Of a stretch of 64,000 nucleotides of DNA, positions 53,289 through 62,073 are shown piece by piece. This DNA is from Agarophyton chilense (lineage: Eukaryota > Rhodophyta > Florideophyceae > Gracilariales > Gracilariaceae). The notes below the pieces were generated by a model. It was not told where the DNA came from. It saw nothing but the letters and a program-made list of their open reading frames with translations, and made no database searches. Positions within the stretch are counted from its first letter, which is position 1; each line of letters begins with the position of its first letter. The stretch covers positions 1,240,001-1,304,000 of the forward strand of contig JARGXX010000105.1 in the NCBI GenBank assembly GCA_030374765.1. Direction: 5' to 3'. The position numbers and the translations under genes are program-made.

Positions 53289-53950
53289 GCGCGGTCTGAA
53301 CCTCTTCTTCCATTCGGGTACGGGGTTCCAATCGAGATTTGAGGACTTTCCGAAAGAGATGAAAAGGTCTGCTAGTCTTGGGAGCTTACGGTGGGATCCA
53401 GTGGATGGAGTCAGATCATGTGGGGATAGTTTTGCACTACAAAAGACTTAACATCCTCATTTTTCGAAGTTAGAGAAAAATGAATACATGGTTTTTGTGG
53501 AAGAGCCTGGCGAACAAGATGGCCATGTCTAAACAGCTATTACAGTACTCCTTCCAGAGCAACGGCCCCGCAAAAGCACCCATAAAAAGCTTAATGTACG
53601 ATTGTGAGAGAGTTATGACACCTACACCTTTCAGCGATGACGTACAGAGTATGTCATGTAGTACGTCACCTTAAGTATCCGAATGGTCTCGTAGTATTCT
53701 TATATAAAGCCCCCACAATATCCTCGGAGCTCTTCACAGAGCTCCTGGCAGACCCTTTGTGACGACTATTGGTTGTGTTGAGATTGTCCCCACCACTGCA
53801 CACGTATGAACTTCAACAGCATGTCCGAAGCTCAACTTACAACGATACATCGTACATATGAAACGCCTATTCGTGCGGGTCATAGCCAATCAAAACAAAA
53901 AAAGGAAGAAAAAAACGAAACATATCTGAGACCTTTTATTCACAACATCC

Positions 53951-54803
53951 CTAGGCGCGTAGGAAGTTGATCGCCACGTCACGCACACTAATACCGGCCT
54001 CCACTATAATGTGTCCGACGTCACACGCACTTGCGGCAAAGGCCATTCCATCCAAGAGCCTACGGAGATACGGCCACGGCACGTGCAACAGAGGCTCCTC
54101 CATGTCAATGGTCGTGACAGGTTGGCCACGTGCCATGACACGCAGCATGTCGCCGGCCTTCACAATCGCGGCCATCTCCAATTCCGATATATTGCAGGAG
54201 GCCCCCGCATCGAGGGCAGCCGTGGCGCTTCGTGATTCGCCGGACATTTCGCTCTCATCGGCGGCGCGGAGTCCCGATGGTGCGTAATGGAACGTGGAAT
54301 GAGGCATAGCGGCGCAGGTTAGAAACGGAAGGAAGATGTATCCAGGGGCAAGAACAAAAGAAGTAGGGCGGCCAAGTAAATTATAGTCGAATAGAGTCGA
54401 TTGCAGTTCGAGAGCCTCTGATTTCATTGGACGACCCCTTGCTTTTTCGTACAATTTGGACCACTGGTTTGGCAACGCAAGATCATGCCAGCACCAGGGC
54501 ATCACAAATTCGGTGCGCAACGCAAATGCGTTCTCCGTCGATTAAGGCACACAGATAGGGACAGGCTGTTCTGCACTGGCCGTGCGCCGCACGAATTTTC
54601 GCACAGTTAGGGACAGGCTGGCCGGTACCGGACCGGAAGCCGCACGAAATCTTGCGCCGGCCTTCCTCCAAATTGTCTACATAAGGCCGAACTCGGTCGT
54701 CTCCGACCAACTCTGGTCGAGTCAGCTCGACATAAAGCGGCTCACCCCCCCTTTTTTTGGCACCAAAACTTTCTCCTAGCACAGTCGGTGCCTCTCTTGC
54801 CAT
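53951..54803 (-). CDS. hypothetical protein, possibly two exons
   Basis: The ATG at 54803 starts a frame (MAREAPTVLGESFGAKKRGG) of 106 codons. It contains two imperfect copies of a segment of about 19 residues (KISCGFRSGTGQPVPNC and KIRAAHGQCRTACPYLC). A second frame from about 54535 to the TAG at 53951 encodes ALPNQWSKLYEKARGRPMKS, GLRAADESEMSGESRSATAA and IVEAGISVRDVAINFLRA. The frames overlap at 54483-54535, so a short intron or a frameshift would join them. I do not recognise the family. It is arranged head to head with the zinc-finger gene (54982 onward), about 180 bp apart, suggesting a shared promoter region. Confidence 0.4.
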
Positions 54804-54981
54804 CAATTTTCTTCCTTTTCTTTCTTTACTTGGGGGTTGGGTCCGCTTTCTACTACGACTGCGCCAACATTTTCTGCGAACCCGTCACCCACGTGGGACT
54901 GTTTAGCACCTCCTGTTGTTAACAGAACCGCGTGATACGGCGTAGGGCTCACACTCTACGGCCATTCGGCATTCGTTCAAG

Positions 54982-55515
54982 AGTAAGTGTCTTTCACTGC
55001 TCTTTTGGTATTGTGTGCAAGTATAATGACTTTTGTCTGTCTTGTATATAGTGCCACCGTCTTCAATTTCTTCGAACGAATACTCAACTGTGCAAGGTTC
55101 CGATTCGGAAGTGGAAGCTGTCCGCGTCACCAAAGAAGCCACACCCTTCACAGACTCTTCGCCCTCTACCGAACCCCTTAGCAACCCGCGCGCCCGCCAC
55201 ATCCTTCGGGTCGTTACTCATCGTGAGAAGCGTGGCCGCCGTCCTCCATCTCGTAAACTCTTCCTGAAGCGCTGTGCCATTTGCAGCATCAACGTGCAGA
55301 GCCAGCGCCAATTAGAGGTACACAAAGGCGGTCGTAAGCACCAAAACGCACTACGACGCGCCTATTACAAAGACACCGACGTCTATGCGATATCAAGTTC
55401 CCCGAAGTACACGATCTCCGAGTTCATTATAAAAGTCGTCGTCATCGTGCCGGCGTCAGAAAGAAGAACAATACTATTTTCTAGAACGTTTGCGATATAT
55501 ACATCCAGAATTTAA
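54982..55515 (+). CDS. U1-type (matrin/JAZ) C2H2 zinc-finger protein, start codon split by an intron
   Basis: The long frame enters through GTATATAG at 55044-55051, a good 3' splice site. GTAAGT at 54983-54988 is a good donor 69 bases upstream. Joining AAGA (ending 54982) to TGCCACCG (from 55052) creates ATG exactly at the junction and starts MPPSSISSNEYSTVQGSDSE. After an acidic/Ser-rich region comes KRGRRPPSRKLFLKRCAICS and then INVQSQRQLEVHKGGRKHQN. The spacing C-x2-C-x12-H-x5-H is that of U1/matrin fingers, which bind RNA or double-stranded RNA in splicing and related complexes. The protein is about 155 residues. A basic alternative end in another frame (HRAGVRKKNNTIF, stop near 55483) suggests a frameshift or a small intron near 55400. 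Confidence 0.6.
54983..55051 (+). other. putative 69-bp intron
   Basis: GTAAGT...TATATAG with a T-rich stretch (TTTTGTCTGTCTTG) before the acceptor. It is inferred from the splice motifs and from the ATG formed at the junction. Confidence 0.55.
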
Positions 55516-55919
55516 ATCGTGGTATAGGCCTTTACACATTTCATTTTTTTCATCACACCTTTGTACCTTCGCCGCTGCCTGCCACATACAGTCTGCGAAG
55601 TTTTGTAATCTCAAATATTATTCTTGATGTAGTGCTTGCAATTCAACACACTCTTTGCGCTTCTGACAACTGCTGAAAGAAGAAAAACGCCAGCAATGCT
55701 CTGATGTATGGAAAACGTAGTTGCCGCGCTGTAGAATACAGAATACCCACTACAAAAAACGAACTTTACATATATCTGCGAAGTTGTATACCTTCATTTC
55801 CAAGAATAAACACAAATGACGCGCTTTTTGAACTTTTAGTCTCATATACCTGCCAATATACGCAGAGTAGACTTGTAGTCAGACTTTGAACACCCTTTAA
55901 CACACCGAAGCGAACTGAA
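55516..55919. other. no recognisable gene
   Basis: Probably the 3' region of the zinc-finger gene and the worn 5' end of the second Tc1 element. No inverted repeat could be assigned with confidence. Confidence 0.5.
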
Positions 55920-56388
55920 ATGCCTCGGGGCCGTCTCCTTTCCGATGTGGAAAAAGGCCAACTTGTAGCTCATGCTGCACATGGCATGTCCCACCAAGAA
56001 ATTGCCAACGAACTGGGACGACACCGCACTACGTACAGCAATTTTTAATGCGGCCAAAAAAGTCTCAGCAGAAAAAAAAGAAAAGACTAATGTCGGCCAA
56101 AGAGAAGCTGTTTTGGAACTCTATCTAGTGGAAGAAAGTTATTTTTTCGGATGAAAAAAAGTTCAATCTTGATGGTCCTGATGGTTTGGCATCGTACTGG
56201 CATGACCTGAGGAAAGAACCTGAGTTTTTTCTAAACGTGTTCAGGTAGATGGATCGCTGATGATTTGGGGATGCGTTTCTTACTATGGAGCAGGAGAAAT
56301 AACCGGTTTTAATGGTTCTGTTAATGCGGCAAGGTACACTGAAGTTCTAACTAAGGATTTACTTCCGTACGCTGTCGAGACTCTAGGG

Positions 56389-57044
56389 TGTCGCACAATC
56401 ACCTCTGAGGTATGCTATTGTCTTGTCTCGGGAGCGTGGTGACGCTCAACTGTAGGCAACGTGGTGCCGCTCAACCGTAGGCAGCGTGGTGACGCTCAAC
56501 CTTAGAAGGTAGACGTAATAAACTTCGATGGTAACAGGGCACCGTGAAAACCCGCAGGGGCAAACGGCGGGGAAACTAGCCTATACCGTGTATGTGAAGG
56601 ATGGTAGGCGTCGACGCGCGGGAAAGACTGTGTGGCAGTTGAGAAACGATGATCCAAAAGGTATACTCGTGACCCAAATTGTGCCTGTCTTTATCAATTT
56701 AGGATGGGGGAGGTGCAGTTCCCTATATGCAGTGGACTGCACTCTCCAGAGCACCCGGGAGGTGCCAGCAAGGCACGGTCTCTGACCTACTGTCAGAGAC
56801 GTGGCCAGCACTGGGTACAGTGCCAGGTGGCCACACCACTACTGTACTAAAACAAATATAATTACAATTACAATTACTAACAATTACTCAACCAGCAGGT
56901 ACATTTCACTACACGTGGCTGAAAACACCTAGATGGTAGCTCACCCGGAGCTGCATGGCCCATGATCCCTCGCATCCATCACCTACAAGGTCAGTGTAGT
57001 ATATCGACAACCTCAAAGGTCAAACCTTCTGCCACTATACGACA
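56389..57044. repeat. solo LTR (656 bp) inside the Tc1 transposase gene
   Basis: It starts TGTCGCACAATCACC and ends ACTATACGACA, giving TGTCG/CGACA inverted termini. TAGGG flanks it (56384-56388 and 57045-57049). It matches no other LTR in the window. Three 25-bp tandem units lie near its left end. Reading frames inside it are not supported as genes. Confidence 0.93.
56431..56504 (+). repeat. three tandem 25-bp units
   Basis: GGAGCGTGGTGACGCTCAAC, GCAACGTGGTGCCGCTCAAC and GCAGCGTGGTGACGCTCAAC each begin a 25-bp unit, the first two ending in YGTAG. Each unit contains a TGGTG-CGCTCAAC core. Confidence 0.85.
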
Positions 57045-57400
57045 TAGGGGAACAGTGGACGTTTATGCACGATGGCGCGAGTCCACATCGTGCACATCTT
57101 AAAAAAAAGTGGTTGAAGGATCATAATGTGAACATTTTGGACTGGCCAGCAAAGAGTCCAGACTTAAATGTTAAAGAAAATATCTGGGCTTGGCTTGATA
57201 AAAATGTCTACAAGATTAACAAACAGTTGGAGACGATCGAGAAATTGGCGATCACTGTGGAATATGTGTGGAATGAACTACCAGATCTTTTGATTCAGAA
57301 CCTGTTGAAGTCAATTCCAGAAGCGTTGATTACCTTAGTGGAGAAGAAGGGTAGAATGACTGGGTATTAGGCATTTGAAGACTCTATTAAACTATGTCTG

Positions 57401-58314
57401 TGTAGAGCAACGCCCAGTTAGGGGAAAGTGAAGATGCAACTCATAGAATGAGGATTAAACCCTTCGAGGGTTATGACTATGATCCCCTCTAAGGTGTGCT
57501 GAGGTGGCACTGTTTTCTGGTAAGAATTCGCCGAAGAAGTGGAAATTCGGATGGCCCATGGTTGGATTGGCCCCGTGATACACGTGGCTTAATTTGGCAC
57601 CGATTTTTCGGATATTTGCTAGAACGTTGAATTTTTGGGCCCTGACAATGGGATCTCCACGTGTATGGCCCTGAGCAGGTGTGCACTACTGTAGAGTTTA
57701 GTTAGTGGGCCCTACTTAGGGAGACGAGATCCGACCGTCCGAAGCTCAAAGTAAATGGTAACCAAGGTTGGTCTTCGATACCTTTAGAGGTTCTTCGTCG
57801 CCATCGTTTCGGCTTTACAACCCGGAACGGGCTCTGGTTAGCAACGTCTGCGTAGGGACACGACTCCACTTGGAGAGTGCCCACGTTTGGGTTCCGTGCA
57901 ACCATCCCCTTGGGACCGCTCAGACGATCTGCGTGCACGATACCCCGTGGGGATTCTGCTTACTTGTTGCGTGCTTTTTGTGTTTCCTTTCGAGGACAGG
58001 TTTTCGCCCCTGTATTGGGTTTCTTTTGTTGTTTCGCCCTTTTTCTGGTTCTCGGGTCCGGTGCTTGTTAGTGCCCGACCCTCGCTCCGTTTTTCCTCTT
58101 CGCCGGATTTTCCCCATTCTTTGGGATACCCATACCCATTCCTAATCCAACGGTTTCTACCCCTCACCTCCGTCGGTACTGCCGGAATCCCCCGTGGGAG
58201 TTACACCCCACACTACGGGTGGAACGGAGGGCTCTGTCTCTTAGTCTGCCTCCCCCAGGGAGCAAGGCTTTGAACACCTTGAGAGCACTTCCCGTCGCCG
58301 GGTTTTGCCCCACA
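57401..58314 (+). repeat. solo LTR of the E2 family (914 bp)
   Basis: It runs TGTAGAGCAACGCCC to TTTTGCCCCACA, in the opposite orientation to the E2 LTRs at 21771 and 32631 but the same length. GTCTG flanks it (57396-57400 and 58315-58319). It sits just after the Tc1 transposase gene, presumably within that element's 3' end. Confidence 0.95.
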
Positions 58315-58319
58315 GTCTG

Positions 58320-58935
58320 CTGCTATAAACTTTCGCTGAGGTATATAAATTTCGTTTTGTTTTTGTTGGATGTGCGTGAATGTAGTTTGCGTCGTGTATT
58401 GTGCGTGCATCAGGCGATAATACTGCTCCGATGAAGTGCAAAGCCGAAAACACTTGTGTTCTAAATGCTGTTTTGCACACTGAACGAGAAGTTGGCCTGG
58501 CGAGGTTTCAATATTTTGCAGAATGTATATCTTGGACATTTTATCATTAGCACTCCCTACCAATTACACTCATTCTTTCTGACGTCTTTCATTGACTTCT
58601 TTGCCTTGTCCTATCCTGGGCTGGTACTCTCGAGAGCATATGTAGTACTTGTGTCCCCTTGGGTTGTGGCCACCCGCGTTGTGTCCCCTAACTAAATTTG
58701 AACGGATATGACGTTAACAATACATTAGGCGGTTTCCGAGTATTCTAAAATTAGCTTACGTACGATGTATAGTACATTACAGGCACTAGGGATATACGGA
58801 CGCCTGGTTGGAAATCTGTACGGCTCCCCACCAGCTGCGTATTTTTATAACCATTGTTTCCGATAATTCCTCGTGTCCATCAAAACTCGCCATATCATAA
58901 AACGACCCATGCCTTCAAACAAGACAAAAAAAAAA
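58320..58935. other. no recognisable gene
   Basis: AT-rich. It contains one more copy of the palindromic motif (TTACGTACGATGTATAGTAC at 58755-58774), related to the ends of the 49.7-53.9 kb element. No reading frame of note. Confidence 0.5.
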
Positions 58936-58939
58936 CAAA

Positions 58940-60034
58940 CGGTGTCATCATAAGCACTACTATTGACGACTTTTTCTTTCTCATCTCTTACGAGTCCCTC
59001 ATCGACGACCTCCATAAATAATTGCTTCGCAAAAACAAGATCAAGAAACTCGGTCTTCCAACCAGATTCTTCACCTGGTCAATCACTCGCAGCCATTATG
59101 CAACTCACGTCTCACAGCCCGATTTTATTGACGACCTCTTAGGGAAAACCGGAACGCAGGATTGCAACCCAATTAAAACCCTTTACAACACTCTAACCAT
59201 CTTGGACCAACAAGCATTGACATCACTACTCACTTCCATCGAAGCAAAGCGTTACAGAAAAATCCTCGGCGAAATTCGATACATCACGAATAGAATTTGT
59301 CCAGATATTGCCTATGAAACGAATCGGTTTGACAAACACGTGTAATCACCGCAGAGCCACCATCGAGAAGCATTAAAAACTTCTTTCCGCTAAATCAAAG
59401 GAAGTGGGTCTCATGGGCTATTCTATACACAACAGTTTAAAGACACTACAAACCGTCCAAGACTTGAAGCGTACAGTGATGTTGGCTTTTCCGACGAGAA
59501 GAACTGAAATTCTGTATCTGGCACGATTCACTGCATTAATGCCACACTCATATCTTGGACCTAGCGCAAACGAAAGGTTGTAGCGCTATCAATCACATAA
59601 GCGGAATACATAACCGCCATGGAAGCAACACGGCATACGCAATGGCTCTCAAAGCTTCTACGAGACGTAAAGCATCCACTTCTCAAACCGGCGAGACATC
59701 ACATCGATAACCGTTGCGATATTCTAATCGCAGAGAATAAAACCCCCACGAAACAAAAGAAATATATAGACATCCGCATACACTACCTTCAACATCACAT
59801 AACAGCTAACACGGTAGTCGTCCATCAAACCCCAATCCAAAGCACAAAAGCCGATATATTCACAAAACCGCTACACAGGGACTGGTTCCAAACGCTGCGT
59901 GCAGCACTCCAAGCCAACCCCCACCAGAAGCAGAAAGGAGGAGCACCAGCCGGAGACTGTCAAACAATAACATCACATTGCTGCGCCCCATTTTTACTAT
60001 GCCAAACAGCATTACAGTGCTGGAACAGCACTTA
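58940..60034 (+). pseudogene. Copia-type RT (3' half) and RNase H remnant
   Basis: It reads TIDDFFFLISYESLIDDLHK, where the YVDD active site has become TIDD. A stop follows, then LLRKNKIKKLGLPTRFFTWS, HVSQPDFIDDLLGKTGTQDC, YRKILGEIRYITNRICPDIA. After further stops, RNase H follows: EATRHTQWLSKLLRDVKHPL, KKYIDIRIHYLQHHI, STKADIFTKPLHRDWFQTLR. These are the standard Copia end blocks. It has the same strand and family type as the integrase at 4690-5210, but there is no proof that the two were one element. The first half of RT is absent. Confidence 0.83.
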
Positions 60035-60115
60035 AGTCAGACAGAAGTCGACGACGAAGTAAAGACGAGAGTAAGTGCTTTCCACTCACACAGTACAAGG
60101 GGAATCATGAGCCGT

Positions 60116-60403
60116 CTAGAGGGTCAAGGTGTCTGATTTTGCTTCTGAAATGATCATCGTCATGGTTGTGATGAAAAACATGTCTATGAATAGCATGCGG
60201 CCCTGATAGCGTATGCTGTAGAATGCATTGTTGGAAGAAACTCGGTGCAGAAGTTGAGTTCTGAGTGAGAAGGTAGGTTTCTCGAGTTGTGCTGGGCAAG
60301 ACGGTATCAAGAAACAGCAGACGGTAACGGTTACGGCGTAAGGAAACATGTGTCCCACCGAGTACAGGAAGAGGTAATTGATCCTTAACACTTGGCCTTC
60401 CAT
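60116..60403 (-). CDS. small hypothetical ORF (95 codons)
   Basis: The ATG at 60403 opens a hydrophobic frame (MEGQVLRINYLFLYSVGHMF, then VTVTVCCFLIPSC) to a stop at 60116. There is no family match and no neighbouring support. It lies between a transposon remnant and the 3' end of the RING gene, so chance is a real possibility. Confidence 0.2.
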   Translation of the reverse strand: MEGQVLRINYLFLYSVGHMFPYAVTVTVCCFLIPSCPAQLEKPTFSLRTQLLHRVSSNNAFYSIRYQGRMLFIDMFFITTMTMIISEAKSDTLTL

Positions 60404-60894
60404 GTTAGAGAACGTTTTCTTGAATAGAACCCCTCTGCACTACATTGAAATTAAGCTAGTGCACTCACAAGGAGAGACAGAAAGAGAGAGATCGTTAACC
60501 GCATTCTGCCAAAACTTTTCTACATCACAAGTCAACTGTGACTTGTCGCATTTTTGTTCTCTAGATCTACGAGCAAATGTTCAATTCATTTTCAATGCGC
60601 TGGCGTAGCATTGGAATGAAGGATTGAAAGATTCCTCTCAAGCAAACTGGCAAGTAACGATAAGATGCTTCAAAGCATTTGTAGAAATAACGTATATTAC
60701 CATGCACATCTGTACGGTGGGAATATGGAGAAACACCGAATGCGTGGTTCCCCTTATGGTGTGACTTCACGAAAAGGTAGATGCAATTAGAGTTAAGCGC
60801 AACATCTCGAAGCCGAAACAGTGCAAGCAAATTAGCCTGCCTCAGGGATAGCTGCGGAAGGAATTTGAACATGTGCAGCGCCATTTCTTCAGAA

Positions 60895-62073
60895 CTAACT
60901 GTTTCCAATTCCTGGTGTTCGCATATTCTTGAAAGCATGTGGTGCAGGAGTAATAGCCTCGACATCCAGAGTAGCTTCCCCTTCGGTCGGCTCAATCCGA
61001 AGGCCGGTTGGAGCGAGACGAGCATATGGTAACTGAGCTGACTCATTTGCGTCTCCCCGCAAAAATGGTGTTTGTTGCAGTTGCTGGGCTCCAGGGCGAG
61101 GCATATCATCCAAGGTTGGTAGCGTGTCAGAAACATCCTGCTGAGCAAGGACCATATCGGATGGTTCCGCGCTGCAAGCGGTGTCAAGACTTAGCAAAGA
61201 AGACTGGCCACGTAAGGCGCTGCGCACTTGCGATAATAACTCGGCGGTATTGTGCTCATCGAGTTGACTGGTAGTATCCGAATTATAGCGATCAATGCTC
61301 ACATCGTCTGACTGGCGAGAAAGAAAACTGCTTTTGTCTCGCGACATTGTATTGTGCAAAGTGTTGTTTTCGCCTCGGTCGTTAAGTCTTGGTGGTCGCG
61401 TGGGCTCAAGCGTAACCGGGCGATCTGTGCCAGTGGCAAAAGATGAGTGGTTGTTGGAGCGCTTTCGTTTCCGAGCCATGACGCGATGACAACAACACGG
61501 ACAGGCGTTTTTGCGCCGGAGCCAGACGCGAATGCACTGACTGTGGTAGATGTGTTTGCATGGGAGAGATCTCACCCTCTGTCCGACTATGATGGGCTCG
61601 AGACAGATGACGCAATTGGTTTCCGTAGGTGGAATCGCTACCAATAATTGGGGGAGCTGAGTGGCAGTTGTGATGGGGCCGTTAGAGGTTGGCGGAGGGT
61701 GGGTAACTGAGGCTTGTAGGGAAGATGATGCTCGGATATCTGCATCTGCGGAAGGCAAATAGCCTGATGAGCGAAGCGAAGAGATGACATCGGCATATTG
61801 TGCAGGATTAGATTGCAGAGTCAATGTATGCTGAGCAGGCTGGGCGGCGACACGGTACACCAAGGCTTCAGGAGCAGCGTGGTCAATTTCCCAACGCCTC
61901 AAGGCAACTTTCCTCTTCTTCCTTCGACGACGCTCAGCGTCCTCTTGCGCAAGCGCAAGCAACAACATGGTTCTCTGCCGTCTGCGCTGAAAAAACACGA
62001 ATGTAAGAAGTACAAGCGCAGCCAAAGCAATTGCCAATGCGACCACTACGTAGATTACCGCATCGGCCGACAT
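60895..62073 (-). CDS. RING-H2 membrane protein, putative E3 ubiquitin ligase
   Basis: A single-exon frame of 392 codons starts at the ATG at 62073. Residues 5-28 form one strong membrane helix (AVIYVVVALAIALAALVLLT), followed by a basic stretch (QRRRQRT, then RRRKKRK) expected to face the cytosol. The RING-H2 domain starts about residue 155: CVICLEPIIVGQRVRSLPCK, HIYHSQCIRVWLRRKNACPC, C. The spacing C-x2-C-x14-C-x1-H-x2-H-x2-C-x10-C-x2-C is complete, so all eight zinc ligands are present. The Pro and Trp positions used for E2 binding (Ile after the first Cys, Trp in RVW) are kept. The rest is Ser/Thr-rich with predicted disorder. The layout is that of ATL-type or other membrane-anchored RING ligases; the substrate is unknown. 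It is one of the few intact genes here. Confidence 0.88.
   Translation of the reverse strand: MSADAVIYVVVALAIALAALVLLTFVFFQRRRQRTMLLLALAQEDAERRRRKKRKVALRRWEIDHAAPEALVYRVAAQPAQHTLTLQSNPAQYADVISSLRSSGYLPSADADIRASSSLQASVTHPPPTSNGPITTATQLPQLLVAIPPTETNCVICLEPIIVGQRVRSLPCKHIYHSQCIRVWLRRKNACPCCCHRVMARKRKRSNNHSSFATGTDRPVTLEPTRPPRLNDRGENNTLHNTMSRDKSSFLSRQSDDVSIDRYNSDTTSQLDEHNTAELLSQVRSALRGQSSLLSLDTACSAEPSDMVLAQQDVSDTLPTLDDMPRPGAQQLQQTPFLRGDANESAQLPYARLAPTGLRIEPTEGEATLDVEAITPAPHAFKNMRTPGIGNS

Larger units (their letters stand above)
49745..53856 (-). mobile_element. decayed DNA transposon with palindromic ends, piggyBac/IS4-like
   Basis: The left end is TTAA followed by TGTACGATGTATCG (49741-49758), the right end CGATACATCGTACA (53843-53856) followed by TATG. 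A second inverted pair lies inside: TGTACGACACATCGTACA at 49949-49966 and TTAATGTACGAT at 53591-53602. The enclosed minus-strand reading frames form a DDE transposase with an apparent nuclease domain. TTAA at the left suggests the piggyBac target preference, but the right duplication is altered. Alternatively, the two small flanking intervals (49745-49966 and 53595-53856) are separate miniature elements. Confidence 0.6.
55920..57370 (+). pseudogene. Tc1-family transposase (copy 2), DD34E, split by a solo LTR
   Basis: The ATG at 55920 starts a clear helix-turn-helix (LSDVEKGQLVAHAAHGMSHQ, EIANELGRHRTTYSN). A deletion then removes the second DNA-binding region. [20 protein letters not shown] (first Asp) and, after a frameshift near 56230, [20 protein letters not shown] follow. 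The gene is cut at 56384-56388 by an LTR and resumes at 57050 with EQWTFMHDGASPHRAHLKKK (second Asp). The Glu in SPDLNVKENIWAW lies 34 residues later. The frame is continuous across the LTR site (DLLPYAVETLG followed by EQWTF). Stop at 57368-57370. Closely related to copy 1 in the first Asp block. Confidence 0.9.

Noticed and set aside
56528-56811. Plus-strand frame with a basic GRRRRAGKTVWQ segment
   Set aside because: It is inside the 656-bp solo LTR and is short, with no support.
60567-61187. 206-codon minus-strand frame overlapping the RING gene
   Set aside because: It is in another frame of the same strand over the end of the RING gene; the RING frame has a clear domain and ATG. The part beyond the RING stop has no family signal.
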